Shown: positions 12,218 through 23,146 of the stretch, in pieces | How positions within the stretch are numbered: position 1 is the stretch's first letter | How the letters are laid out: every line of letters begins with the position of its first letter | Assembly: GCF_021130785.1 (NCBI RefSeq) | Contig: NC_060211.1 | Coordinates: 26,397,001-26,461,000, forward strand | From: Homalodisca vitripennis | Lineage: Eukaryota > Arthropoda > Insecta > Hemiptera > Cicadellidae | DNA: 64,000 bases | Reading direction: 5' to 3' | Position numbers and translations under genes: made by a program | Notes under the pieces: generated by a model | Told to the model about the DNA's origin: nothing | The model's input: the letters and a program-made list of their open reading frames with translations, nothing else | Databases searched by the model: none

Positions 12218-12225
12218 TTACATAT
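12148..12225 (+). repeat. (TA)n then (CA)n microsatellite
   Basis: Uninterrupted TA dinucleotides from about 12150 to 12207 are followed by a short ACACACAC run. Confidence 0.98.
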
Positions 12226-12311
12226 ACATTATGCACACATATGCGAGCAATTCAGTCTCTTTTCGCAGGATCAGCGTTATATAAATTAACCTTTAAGACT
12301 TTTAAGACAGA

Positions 12312-12903
12312 CAGTGGAACCTCGTTTAGTCGGACTAGCCGAGACCGAGACCGATTCGATATATCGATAATCCGAGTTAAACGGAAAATGTTAAAAACAT
12401 TAAGAACAAGTACAAGCGATTCAATATGTATTTATTGTGGAAAACACTTGAAATACACATCACGATAAATTATAATAAAGTACCTATATAAAGTTTAATT
12501 TTTCTGAAATAATTTTGTTAATTTGAGTTGCGTCACCTTTGAATGTCGTTTCCGTGCCGTGCAGGCGCGCATATGTTTCAACATGGGAAGCTCGGCCGGT
12601 GTTGTCTCTTCTTGTTGCTCTAAATAAACCAATAATCGCAAAATGAGATACTGCTTCTGTATGACTTATAACTGCGATATTATCCGTGTTTTCTTCGTCA
12701 TTACCTCCCTGTTATTGGCATCTTAAAGCAACAAATCGCAATACATGTAATTATTGAGTTCTAAGAACAGTCCACTGATAAACAAACATCCGGCCCACGC
12801 TCGGCATCCTGGGAGGACGACGAAAAGCTAATTTTAAATTTTCCTGAACTGATCCTGGTTACCCGTAGATCCGTAAAGGGTTCGGATTAACGAGGTTGCA
12901 CTG
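12312..12903 (-). mobile_element. pogo/Tigger-like relic, 592 bp
   Basis: The left end CAGTGGAACCTCGTTTAGTC and the right end, read outward as CAGTGCAACCTCGTTAATCC, are inverted terminal repeats of the pogo/Tigger type. TA follows the right end (12904-12905); the left flank is GA, so one TA is mutated or lost. Within 12540-12720 the minus strand reads an acidic, Tigger C-terminus-like peptide with ISHTEAV and GLFRATRRDN. The DNA-binding and most of the catalytic domain are absent. This is a non-autonomous, old deletion copy, distinct in sequence from the element at 23147. Confidence 0.7.
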
Positions 12904-13361
12904 TATCCAATTTAGTACATCAACTTGACAATTATATATCTACCTCTTTTTCAACTGTGCCGTTCTTGACATTTGTATGCATGAAAGTTAGTTAAAAAAT
13001 ACACTCATACTTTGTCAAGTTTATCCCTTAAAATAAAAGCTTATAATTTTGTCTGAATACTTTACTGAACAGGAAATCAAATAGTTGAATTACAACTGAA
13101 CTTTTTCAATTTGGATCTCGGTTTGTCAGTGATCGATGATATAAAAATCTTGTTTCAATAGAGCAGCATTTTATTATCATTGGACTTTATAAAATTGCGA
13201 ATACTTAAATACCATACGAATGAAATATTTGCTGAGATAGCACTGTGGAGAGACACTCGGTGGGAGTAGCAGCATTGATCTGGCTGCATTATCGCTCACT
13301 GCAGCATTCCTTGCCAGGTGAATGCTGTCTGATAGGTAACCGCGTCTGGTTTTCGCTAGGA

Positions 13362-13410
<49 letters not shown>

Positions 13411-14904
13411 ATCGAAATAAGTATAATGGGTAAGCATTGCAGTATATAAAATAAGGCTTACTTATTAAATTATTATGTAACTGATATCAAAAAGGTAATT
13501 AATTACATACTGTAACTAACTTATACATGTTTACTAAATCAAATCACAACCGTCCTTAATTAAAAATAATAATTTTGAAGGGATTAAATATAGCTTTGGC
13601 AGGAAATTGTAATAATAAAACGAAAGGCAAAAATATTGAATGTGTTTTACTATTCCAAATGTACCTGTTACGTATTAAATAATGATATGTATTTAATTTA
13701 AGTTTTCAAATTTTAATTCTATAAAAAGATTACCACTGATAAAATTAACACTCCTCTAAAAATTAGTTAGTAAATCTCTCTGAAATGTTCCTGAAAACAT
13801 TACCGTCCTATTCTGCATTCACTCTGTGTTCAATTGAATTTTATATATATATATACTTCCTAAAGACGTTTTCACCAAATAACCAAGAGCATTTTATGTT
13901 CTAAAACTTAAAGTCTTATTCAAAATGTACGTAACTTTTTTACTATGTTTTATTTCATTGAGTTTTAAATATTAAGGACAACATTTGTTTGAAAAGATTT
14001 GGCATAAATAAACGGTTCCTTTTTAATTTATTTAATTTGTAATATTTTTTAAATTCAAAACTTATTGTTAACAGAAAAAATGCTGTTATTAGGAGCAAAG
14101 TCGTTTAAAGTATCTAACAATTATCATTCATACATAAACACCGTTTATAGTTTAGCTGAAACAAAATGTTTCATAAATAACAAGAGAAGGTATAACAATT
14201 ATTTTTTTAAATAATAGTTTCGATTTTATGTTTTGTTAAGCAAAATCTAAAACCCATTTAGAACTCTGTCTTGTTGTCCAAATGATGAAATACAATGGCT
14301 AATGGAGTGAAATACTTTGAGTACAGAGAGAGTGCATTATTTCATAACCACTAATTATGAATATACTAATTATTTCTGAATAATTTTCTCAAGTAGTACT
14401 TTATGTGGATATTCTATAGAGAATCTGTAAAAACAGAAATTTTACATCACGTTTGATAGTCGTTTTGTAGTCAATAGCCCACTAACAATACTCTTAGTGA
14501 TTATTTAGTTATGTATTGGAAAGTACACCGTTTCAGCTAGTTGCGCTTCTAGTGGAGTATTCAGTAAAAAAACGTCTATACATTGCACAGATGCTAGGGT
14601 GGATACACCATCTTGGATTTTTCTAAAACTAAAAACTAAAACTAAAACATCATACTCCCAATTGCTCCCAAAAACTGTTTTTTTACTAAAGGGGCCATAT
14701 AAAACCTTTAATATTCTTCCGCCCCTAAAACCCTGTCGAACCCCGAGGTTTACTTTGCCCCCCCCCCCCTACACACCATCCATAAATGCAGTTTAACGTA
14801 CCGGCCTGGTCTATCCATAGTGTAAGAGTATTTAATATTACACGATTTGTTTCTTCTACAGTATCCTTCCTGAAACAGCATAGCTATGTACTTATATACA
14901 ATTA
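12904..14904. other. AT-rich DNA with a hairpin and a TA microsatellite
   Basis: An 8-bp inverted repeat, CAGCATTC (13302-13309) and GAATGCTG (13320-13327), lies in a GC-richer patch at 13240-13360. (TA)n follows at about 13363-13405, and a shorter TA run sits near 13843. A C-run at 14759-14770 lies in a proline-rich spurious frame. I see no gene. Confidence 0.5.
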
Positions 14905-15588
14905 CTAACAGTTACTCGCGGCTTCGCACGCAATTTCGTGGGGTTTGTACCTGTATGAGCACTTCTGGTTTCGCTAATGTTGAGTTTGCCTTTTCCCACG
15001 ATCAAGAAAATATGTTACAAGTGTATATTTATGGTAATTGTAATTTACTTCGATGTTAGTAATTTTTGCCCCATTGCTGATTTTACATCTTTTCTGATCA
15101 AGAAGATACTGAAATATTGAATAATTAAAATTACTTCATGATGGTCTTTACTGCTCATATTTATAAATTGAATTATGGACGATTTTAAATGTTTGATAGG
15201 ATAAGTTATCTTGTGAACCACAACACAATTATTAAAAGACGCATGCTACACGTACATGTGCTATATTATAAAGTGGTATATTATAAACACTCAAGCTTTA
15301 AGTTCAACCAGAAATTTATTTCAAAGACAAATATACAAGTTAACTTAGCGCCTTCAAATAGTGGTTGGCAATTTAATATACATAACTGTCTCGTTATTGC
15401 AGTTTATAATGTGCAGGAGCTTTGAAAACTTTTATCTTTTGCAGCGCCGCAGCCTGGTGGCGAGTTACATCAATGGGTATAGCATATAAACCTTCTCCGT
15501 GGAAAAATACATATACATACAAATTTTCATAATGATCTGTCAAATAGTTTCTGAGTCTATCAATGTCACATACCCTTTTATATATAGA
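14905..15588 (-). mobile_element. Helitron-like non-autonomous element
   Basis: Read on the minus strand, it starts TCTATATATAAAAGGGTATG after an A (15588) and ends GCGTGCGAAGCCGCGAGTAA then CTGTTAG before a T (14905). These match the start and the GCGTACGAAGCCGCGG...CAGCTAG|T end of the copy at 48688-49211. The interior is also shared, for example AAAATTTGTATGTATATGTA, then TTTTTCCAC, GAGAAGGTTTATA and CCATTGATGTAA. The terminal CTAG is TTAG here, a likely mutation of the 3' signal. No Rep/helicase gene is present, so it would depend on another element. Confidence 0.65.
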
Positions 15589-16278
15589 TATAAGATACAA
15601 TTTATATTAACCGCCTTTATTGTACAGCAACAGTAGTTATTATTCAAGTATTGTGCTACTAGAGACTGATAATACTACAACTACAGATGACTGGCGAATA
15701 CTGGTAGTTTATTCTGTTTGCTGGCAGCGGTAGAAGCTAACCTCGACGCCGGAAACGCGAGCTTCAAGTTTCAGGTCACGTGATCGCCATCTCCACCAAT
15801 CAAATCTGTTCCGAACGTGATGAAATGACTCTTGCTACCACAATCGCATATTAACTCGAGCTTCACACTGCTAATATGAACATCACATGTAGTACGAAGT
15901 AAACTTATTGTTTTGTATGTGATTGTGTATGTTTAGGTAATGATTTAATATCACATTACAGTGTTATTTAATAAAATAAATACTTTAGGAAGGATTTTCA
16001 AAGAAAATTGTGTTTTCAAGACAAAATATAGCTGATAAATAGTATTATATTCAACTATCCGAAACTAAGCGCATTGCAACAAAACATAACATTACGACAT
16101 ATATTATTTTAGACCACATTTTGGAACTATAACAGAGATTTTTAATAATGACGATCACGTAAGTTTCATAATACATGTTATAGATGTATACTTTACAAAA
16201 ATAAATTTAATACTTTCATATAAATAGGAATTAGTTTACTAAACTTAGACTTTAGACACCGGATTTATGTCCTTTAAA
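15589..16278. other. No gene seen; small GC-richer patch
   Basis: 15720-15830 is GC-richer (ACCTCGACGCCGGAAACGCG) without a recognisable product. The rest is AT-rich. Confidence 0.45.
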
Positions 16279-17356
16279 TGGACATCAGTGGTTCAGAGTA
16301 GCCCACACTGGGTATTATCGGTTCAGGATAGCCCACAACGGATATCTGGGGTTCAGGGAAGCCCACCACGAATATCAGTGGTTCAGGGTAACCCACAATG
16401 GATATAAATTGTTCAGGGTAGCCCACCATGGATATCAGTGGTTCAGGGTAGCCCATAATGGGTATTAGTGATGCAGAGTAGCCCATAATGGGTATTAGTG
16501 ATGCAGGGAAGCCCGCAGTGGATATCAGTGGTACAGGGTAACCCACAATGGATATAAGTTGTTCAGGGTAGCCCGAAATGGATATCAGTGATTCAAGGTA
16601 GCCCACACTAGATATCAGTGATTCAGGGTAACCCACAATGGATATAAGTGGTTCAGGGTAGCCCGCAATGGATATCAGTGATTCAAGGTAGCCCACACTA
16701 GATATCAGTGATTCAGGGTAACCCACAATGGATATAAGTGATTCAGGGTAGCCCGCAATGGATATCAGTGATTCAAGGTAGCCCACACTAGATATCAGTG
16801 ATTCAGGGTAACCCACAATGGATATAAGTGGTTCAGGGTAGCCCGCAATGGATATCAGTGATTCAAGGAAGCCCACACTAGATATCAGTGATTCAGGGTA
16901 ACCCACAATGGATATAAGTTGTTCAGGGTAGCCCGCAATGGATATCAGTGATTCAAGGTAGCCCACACTAGATATCAGTGATTCAGGGTAACCCACAATG
17001 GATATCAGTGATTCAGGGTAGCCCGCAATGGATATCAGTGATTCAAGGTAGCCCACACTAGATATCAGTGATTCAGGGTAACCCACAATGGATATCAGTT
17101 GTTCAGGGTAGCCCACAATGGATATCAGTGATTCAGGGTAGCCCACACTAGATATCAGTGATTCAGGGTAGTCCACAGTGGATATAAATTGATCAGGGTA
17201 GCCCACCACGGATATCAGCGGTTCAGGGTAGCCCACAATGGATATCAGTGATTCAGGGTAGCCCACAATGGATATCAGTGATTCAGGGAAGCCCACAGTG
17301 GATATCAGTGATTCAGGGTAGCCCACACTAGATATCAGTGATTCAGGGTAACCCAC
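16274..17356 (-). CDS. Doubtful 360-codon decapeptide-repeat frame
   Basis: The minus strand of the 30-bp array is open for 360 codons as repeats of GYPESLISIV with limited changes (E-S, E-P, E-Q and D-Q at the variable pair; I, S, T or V before V). Of the six frames of the unit, this is the only one free of stops in all common variants; the plus frame is broken by TAG in the CACACTAG variant. The frame has no signal peptide or non-repeat domain. It starts at the first methionine after a phase-shifting insertion and stops just past the array edge. It is most simply a by-product of a unit length divisible by three. A structural repeat protein would need transcript evidence. Confidence 0.12.
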   Translation of the reverse strand: MGYPESLISSVGYPESLISTVGFPESLISIVGYPESLISIVGYPEPLISVVGYPDQFISTVDYPESLISSVGYPESLISIVGYPEQLISIVGYPESLISSVGYLESLISIAGYPESLISIVGYPESLISSVGYLESLISIAGYPEQLISIVGYPESLISSVGFLESLISIAGYPEPLISIVGYPESLISSVGYLESLISIAGYPESLISIVGYPESLISSVGYLESLISIAGYPEPLISIVGYPESLISSVGYLESLISISGYPEQLISIVGYPVPLISTAGFPASLIPIMGYSASLIPIMGYPEPLISMVGYPEQFISIVGYPEPLIFVVGFPEPQISVVGYPEPIIPSVGYSEPLMSI

Positions 17357-17455
17357 TGAAAATGGATATCAGCGGTTCAGGGTAGCCCACAATGGATATC
17401 AGCGGTTCAGGGTAGCCCACAATGGATATCAGTGGTTTTGGGCAGCTCACGGTGG
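16279..17455. repeat. 30-bp minisatellite, about 39 copies, with 90-bp higher-order pattern
   Basis: The unit is ATTCAGGGTAGCCCACAATG plus GATATCAGTG, exactly 30 bp, in register with the line numbering for hundreds of bases. From about 16560 to 17100 the units alternate in threes: a GCCCGCAATG unit, a GCCCACACTAG unit, an ACCCACAATG unit. This gives a 90-bp higher-order repeat. A 4-5 bp insertion (CACTGAAAATGG) at about 17355 shifts the phase before the last three units. Edge units are more varied than central ones. Confidence 0.98.
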
Positions 17456-18455
17456 AATTTTACTCTTTCATCAAACCCTTTGACATGAGTTATCACAATG
17501 TGGAATTTGAGGATATAGTTTTCCCTCTCGTATATTACCAGAACCCATTATTAAAACAAATTTTTAAGTGATTAAACATGAAAATGTAGTATGTTACGTT
17601 TCAGCAATTCTCTTTAGCTCTAAATTTGTAATGAAACTTATCAATATCAAGTGGGCACATCTATCAGCGCGCTCTGGAGGTATGCAACAGCCACAGACAT
17701 AAAACATTAAGCCAAACTCGTGTTATTCCACTTTCGCCGTTGTGACAAAACTAACACATCCGTCACACGTGTGCGTTGAATTTTTGTATAACTGTTTTGA
17801 ACGGAAAGCTCTCAGTCCACAGCGATTACACGGTCAATAAATCATGCGCGCAAACAAAGAGGCTGTTGTGCCGAACGACAGGAATAAATCAGGGGAATCA
17901 ACAAACGCAATCGAGAACAAATAACGTGGCCACGTGTCATCCGCGATATCATTATAGTATATACATGTTTCCTCAGGTATTGTGTTCATATTTTACGTGG
18001 TTTTTATTATTAAAGAAAAATAATAATAATAAATAAAATATGAAAATATCAAACCAATACTATGTTACTAAACATTTAAATAAATAAATTTAAATACATT
18101 TTTCATTTAAGTAATAAACATAAAATTATGTACGGTATACAAATATTAAAAATATTTGTTGATGCTTTGTATAATTTTATATGAGACTTAAAAATAGTAG
18201 AGTGCTGTTTTGTTACTTATCTACGAAGGTGGTTGGTCGATGAATGAATACCTATTGTAACCTGTATTCTGTAGTTCAGGTTTAATAATTAGTGTTGTGT
18301 TTAGTTTTTTATTAAGTGCATTTTTAATAGTTAGTGAAGTTGACACACAACATGGTGGTTGTGATTCCTGACTTAGGGCGTGTCACAACGCTCTAGTATG
18401 ATTTATTTATTTTAACCTAGTATGTAATTATGTGGTAGGTTAGTTATTTACTTGA
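17456..18455. other. No confident gene; CpG-richer patch 17640-17960
   Basis: The patch carries an 86-codon plus-strand frame (17776-18036) that I cannot assign, and CACGTG-containing palindromes (TCACACGTGTGCG at 17763, GGCCACGTGTC at 17928). From 17990 the DNA becomes A/T-rich and low in complexity. Confidence 0.35.
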
Positions 18456-18598
18456 AGAAGAGATCAGATTAAAGATTTCGAAACGTAGTGTTACTGATTA
18501 CTTGTATCAGTGAACGATGGCAAATGTCCGGTAAAAACCTGTTTCCCTCACAATCTTTCCATCGTCAAAAACAAACTTCAAACAAAGAATCTACCTTG
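18456..18598 (-). mobile_element. Dispersed repeat family A, copy 2
   Basis: The reverse complement of the family A order: GAAGAAGAGATCAGATT, TTTCGAAACGTAGTGTTAC, AACGATGGCAAATGTC, AACCTGTTTCCCTCACAATC, TTTCCATCGTCAAAAAC, AAACTTCAAACAAAG. It is closest to the copy at 60625-60765, with which it shares nearly every block. Confidence 0.65.
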
Positions 18599-19635
18599 AA
18601 GTTGGGAAGAAAAATCTTGTATCTATATAAATCATTATACTAACGTAATTAGCTTAAGAATTGGCAATATTGAATTTGAGTTAAATACCTTAAATAATTG
18701 AGTTTAACTAGCATACCTCATAAGTTAAACTTCAAACTTCCGAAAACCCTAAATTTTACTCGTAATTTTTTAAAGATACAACTAATACCCAACCAAATGG
18801 TTTTTAGCTTATACATTGTGTATTTTCTTACTATTTAAATGATAAAGTACACAAAGTTTCCGATATTTCAGGACTAATAAAAATACTTTTTAAATCTAAA
18901 CCCTTTGGTTGCGTATATCTTTAAAATGAGACATTTTCCACAACTCAACGACAAAAACTATGAGAGTCAAAGTGAGTGATGATTAACGTCGCTCTTAAGG
19001 TTTGCAATCAAGATGGTTACCTTTAAAGCCGGCTCTTAATATACTATCCCATATTGTATAGAATTATAGTAGCAGTTTATATTTTCTTTCGTTATTATAA
19101 AAACCTCTGGAGACTGAGTTTTCTCAAACCTACTAAAAATTAAAAATTTTCTATATGCTTTTGCTGTGAGTTACAATAAAAATACAAAATTTGGTGTGCT
19201 GCTAAAAACTTTTAAATCTGTGTTAATTCAAATCAAAGGTATAATGTATATTTAGAAATAAAACAATGAAAACAATAGTTACACGATACTGATATGTTGT
19301 AGTGAATTCTAAGAGAAGCATATGCGGTAGTTTTTTTTTCTAATTTTGTGAACCATTGAACGTATTACATATATATAGTCATCTATAAAACACAAATCAG
19401 GCTTCAGGTACACAAATCGATGCCCCGTTCAACAATAGACGCCCGTACTACTATGGACAGGTATTGAACAGCCCGTCTTTGTAAGATTAATTCTAACACA
19501 TTTTTTATTCTACACGATAACCTTCTCTTCGCTAATTAAAATTCTTTATTGCGGACTTTCTACGCTTTATATTCAATGTTTCTCGTACAAAACAGACTGT
19601 TAACCCTTGAAAAAATTAAGAATCTTACGTCAGAA
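18599..19635. other. No gene seen
   Basis: AT-rich DNA without recognised repeats. Confidence 0.5.
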
Positions 19636-19975
19636 CTATAGTAGCTCCAGTTCACTTTCCTCTTATTGCAGCTTCTAGTAATTGCAGCTGTCTCAGACTT
19701 GACTCCTGGAATTTTGAATTATGTCGTCTGAAGAGATAAAACAAAAAATTCGGCAATGAAGAAGCTCAGATTAAACCTATACATTTTTTTCGACATCAGA
19801 GACAACTAGACTAAAAAATAAATAATATAGCATAATCTAGGTGAAGTGGAAGTCTCATTATCTCATCAGGTACACAACTGAGTGCACTACGATGTGATAG
19901 ACACGATCTCTAGTGGTGCAACCGAGTTTTCTACACATAACTCAAGTATTTTATGAAGGGTAGATTCAATTTCAG
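19636..19975 (+). mobile_element. Dispersed repeat family B, copy 1
   Basis: Ordered blocks: GCTCCAGTTCACTTTCCTCT, TGCAGCTTCTAG, TGTCTCAGACTTGACTCCTG, GTCGTCTGAAGAGAT, TTCGGCAATGAAGAAGCTCA, TCGACATCAGAGACAACTAG, TCTCATCAGGTACACAACTG, AACCGAGTTTTCTACACATA. The same blocks recur at 46858-47095, 51318-51615 and, reversed, at 20821-20950. No reverse transcriptase or transposase is visible. Family B could be a non-autonomous derivative of a Penelope-like element or a foldback element. Confidence 0.65.
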
Positions 19976-20820
19976 TCGTAGTGGTATTTCAAAATAAAGT
20001 ATTTAAATTTTGTTATTAATATTATTTTTACACAGGTTTTGGAAATAATGTCCTCGCGATAATTGACGCCAGAAGAAATAATTTTCTGGAGATGATCTCT
20101 AACGTTCTGAATTTTAACTACACATAAATAAGTACAACATAAATAAAATACAAGCATTATAATTAGTGGAATGTAACGATCTTTCATGAATTAACTTTAA
20201 TTTATTCTTAGGTTATGAAGGAAATAAATTGTAAGTGATAAAACGTAACAATTGATTATTTTTTATCTACTATGAATTAATTTAAATTACTATTTCGTAC
20301 GGTTAATTTCTAGTGATAGTAAGAAATCTTGAACGTGCCTTTTCAAAACTTTAAGTAGTTTTACAGCTAAAAAAATGAATTTTATGAAATAATAGAGTTG
20401 GTATTGTGGTTGGAACAGGCTTGTCACGTCCTGACTTGGATGGATTCCAGTCGATATTTTCACAGAATGGTAAATTTCCATAGGGATATACTACCACATT
20501 CTGGATTTCTTCCTTTAAGGGTGTAGTGTCTATTAACTACCATTCACACTTTATAAAGCTGAGTTGATAACAAACGTTCACTACCTGACGTTATAGTAAC
20601 CAATTATTATTATCTGGACACAAACTGTTACGATTGGCGACGAAGGCGTGTTTTAAACGATAGCTATTAGTAGTTTAAAATTGAACGCCTTATTCACGAT
20701 GGGTAAATATAAGGATAACCTTAAAACATTTCGGAGACTGGTAATAACAGTACAATATATTTTTACTCGTAACTTAGTTATTGTGGGGAGGGTTGAAATG
20801 AGTTGTGAATGTGGATACAA
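19976..20820. other. No gene seen
   Basis: AT-rich spacer between two oppositely oriented family B copies. Short frames here show no recognisable domain. Confidence 0.45.
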
Positions 20821-20950
20821 ATTTTCCTACATTACACTACAGTTTCTAGTATATGTGTCTCTAGTATCCAAACGATGGAAAGTGTTCGTTTTGAGCTTCT
20901 TGATCGCCTAAACTTTTGGATCTCTTTGGACAAACGAGACTCCCCGACTC
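20821..20950 (-). mobile_element. Family B, copy 2, inner part
   Basis: Read on the minus strand, this carries the family B blocks for GTCTGAAGAGATCC-, TTCGGCGACGAAGAAGC- and CATCGTTTCGACA-type sequence. On plus the blocks appear as TTTTGAGCTTCTTGATCGCC, TTTTGGATCTC, GACAAACGAGAC and CTCTAGGAGTCAAG. It runs straight into the 35-bp array, and the element's outer end resumes after it at 22066. Confidence 0.6.
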
Positions 20951-22070
20951 TAGGAGTCAAGTTGTGACAGCTTCAGATTTCCAGGAAGAGTCAAGTTTGT
21001 GACAGCTTCAGATTTCAAGCAGGAGTAAAGTTTGAGACAACTTCAGCCTTTAAGTAGGAGTCATGTTTGTGACAGCTTCAGATTTCAAGAAGGAGTCAAG
21101 TTTGTGACAGCTTCAGATTTTCAGGAAGAGTCAAGTTTGTGACAGCTTCAGATTTTCAAGAAGGAGTCAAGTTTGTGACAGCTTCAGATTTCAAGCAGAA
21201 GTCAAGTTTGTGGCAGGTTCAGATTTCAAGTAGGATTCAAGTTTATGACAGCTTCATATTTCAAGTAAGAGTCAAGTTTGTAACAGCTTCAGGTTTCAAG
21301 CAGGAGTCAAGTTTGTGGCAGGTTCAGATTTCAAGTAGGATTCAAGTTTATGACAGCTTCATATTTCAAGTAAGAGTCAAGTTTGTAACAGATTCAGGTT
21401 TCAAGCAGGAGTCAAGTTTGTGGCAAGTTCAGATTTCAAGTAGGATTCAAGTTTATGACAGCTTCATATTTCAAGTAAGAGTCAAGTTTGTAACAGATTC
21501 AGGTTTCAAGCAGGAGTCAAGTTTGTGGCAGGTTCAGATTTCAAGTAGGATTCAAGTTTATGACAGCTTCATATTTCAAGTAAGAGTCAAGTTTGTAACA
21601 GATTCAGGTTTCAAACAGGAGTCAAGTTTGTGGCAGGTTCAGATTTCAAGTAGGATTCAAGTTTATGACAGCTTCATATTTCAAGTAAGAGTCAAGTTTG
21701 TAACAGCTTTAGGTTTCAAGCAGGAGTCAAGTTTGTGGCAGGTTCAGATTTCAAGTAGGATTCATGTTTATGACAGCTTCAGATTTCAAGAAGGAGTCAA
21801 GTTTGTGACAGCTTCATATTTCAAGCAGAAGTCAAGTTTGTGGCAGGTTCAGATTTCAAGTAGGATTCAAGTTTATGACAGCTTCATATTTCAAGTAAGA
21901 GTCAAGTTTGTAACAGCTTCAGGTTTCAAGCAGGAGTCAAGTTTGTGGCAGGTTCATATTTCAAGTAGGATTCAAGTTTATGACAGCTTCATATTTCAAG
22001 TAAGAGTCAAGTTTGTAACAGATTCAGGTTTCAAGCAGGACTCAAGTTTGTGGCAGGTTCAGATTTTAAA
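20951..22070. repeat. 35-bp tandem array with 105-bp higher-order unit, about 32 copies
   Basis: The unit is AGTCAAGTTTGTGGCAGGTT plus CAGATTTCAAGTAGG (35 bp). Three variants alternate: GTGGCAGGTTCAGATTTC, TATGACAGCTTCATATTTC and GTAACAGCTTCAGGTTTC. They form a 105-bp higher-order unit that repeats about eight times between 21190 and 22060. The left units (20951-21180) are not organised this way. The unit corresponds to family B sequence (compare GAGTCAGATTTTATACGCTG at 47719 and GACAGCATCAGATTCCAG at 56827). The array is therefore an amplification within a family B copy. Confidence 0.96.
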
Positions 22071-22098
22071 CGCTCTTCCAAGAGGAAGATGGAGCTAA
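21139..22098 (+). CDS. Spurious 319-codon frame over the 105-bp repeat
   Basis: A single plus frame is open for 319 codons because the higher-order unit is 105 bp, or 35 codons. Its peptide repeats SSLWQVQISSRIQVYDSF then IFQVRVKFVTASGFKQE. The 35-bp base unit is not a multiple of three, so the three sub-units are read in three different frames, giving unrelated 11-12 residue segments. It ends in family B sequence. Nothing suggests translation. It is listed because it is the second-longest open frame in the window. Confidence 0.08.
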   Translation: MTASDFQEGVKFVTASDFKQKSSLWQVQISSRIQVYDSFIFQVRVKFVTASGFKQESSLWQVQISSRIQVYDSFIFQVRVKFVTDSGFKQESSLWQVQISSRIQVYDSFIFQVRVKFVTDSGFKQESSLWQVQISSRIQVYDSFIFQVRVKFVTDSGFKQESSLWQVQISSRIQVYDSFIFQVRVKFVTALGFKQESSLWQVQISSRIHVYDSFRFQEGVKFVTASYFKQKSSLWQVQISSRIQVYDSFIFQVRVKFVTASGFKQESSLWQVHISSRIQVYDSFIFQVRVKFVTDSGFKQDSSLWQVQILNALPRGRWS

Positions 22099-22100
22099 AA
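22066..22100 (-). mobile_element. Family B, copy 2, outer end
   Basis: CGCTCTTCCAAGAGGAAGAT then GGAGCTAAAATTC is the reverse complement of the family B start (GAATTTTGCTCCAGTTCACC, TTCCTCTTATTGCAGC). Together with 20821-20950 it brackets the tandem array. Confidence 0.6.
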
Positions 22101-23144
22101 TTCGCAATATATTTTTGAAATAACATATGTATTAAACTAGAACAATAATAACCCATGCTGATTTTGAAAATAAATACTTGCCCTCTCTATGTATCTGCTA
22201 ATGTTCTCATAATTTCTTGATACTTTTTCGTGCTTCTTCACATACATTAGATATTAAATAAATAAGTTTTTTTTTTTTAATTTGTTAAATAAAAGGTTTT
22301 CTGTCTGCATTTCAATCTATTTACTGTTTATTTTACCCTCTCGTTACTTATAACATTTACATGTGATACAGAACAATCAATTAAGGAGTTTATTTTATTT
22401 CGCTTCAAAAGTTAATGGTGTCATAAAAATAATACTGATAAAAATATTGTACCCAACTTTCACTGCCTTCACAATCTACATATGTCTAAGACACTATTGT
22501 AAGTATATACATATTTTAGTATTATATATGACTATATAATTATTACACACAACAATGTGACGTTTTTTCGATGAAATGAAAAATATTATCAGAGATTTTT
22601 GGACAGTATTTTATTTAGAAGTGAAAGAAAGTTATTTTCTGCTGAATCTGAGGACCGGCCCACCCTCCGGGGCCAGGTATTGTCAACTTCAACGACAATC
22701 TTCTCTCGCCGGGCAAGACGACTTGTTTAATATTCGCTGAGCAGTAATTTACAAAATATTAATTTGGACTTTTCCACGTGAAAAGATTTTTCTAAAAGTA
22801 ACGATAAAGTTTACCTGTAGCGTTGGTAGTCTTCGTGAACAATAAAATAACCCCAGTAAAATTACAATTTTACTAAGCACATTCTTAAAACTTATTAAAA
22901 CGAAACACGCATCAGCTCTTATGAATATCGAAAAAGTTATATCTGTTTATTCATATGATTTCTGTATTCGTAGTTAATGAATTAAGCAATTTCAGATTTA
23001 TTTATTTCGTATACCTACGGCAAAACACCATTTTACATTTTATAAGAAATATAAAATAGATGGCCAGAATAATAATAGAGAACAACAACCAACAACAATA
23101 AAATAAAAAAGAAGAAATAAACAACTTAGTATTAAAGTTCATAA
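22101..23144. other. No confident gene; GC-rich patch at 22648-22740
   Basis: The patch (GAGGACCGGCCCACCCTCCG) stands out in AT-rich DNA. On plus it reads an open stretch of about 30 codons ending at TAA 22719, with a CAG|GTATTG donor-like site at 22675. No good acceptor or upstream exon is seen, so I do not call an exon. From 23040 the DNA is an A-rich low-complexity run. Confidence 0.35.
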
Positions 23145-23146
23145 TA

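Noticed and set aside
12541..12720. Host gene exon on the minus strand
   Set aside because: The peptide matches the style of a Tigger C-terminus and sits between Tigger-type inverted ends.
21139..22098. 319-codon open frame as a novel repeat protein
   Set aside because: It is fully explained by a 105-bp higher-order repeat inside family B; the three sub-units are read in different frames, and there is no non-repeat domain.
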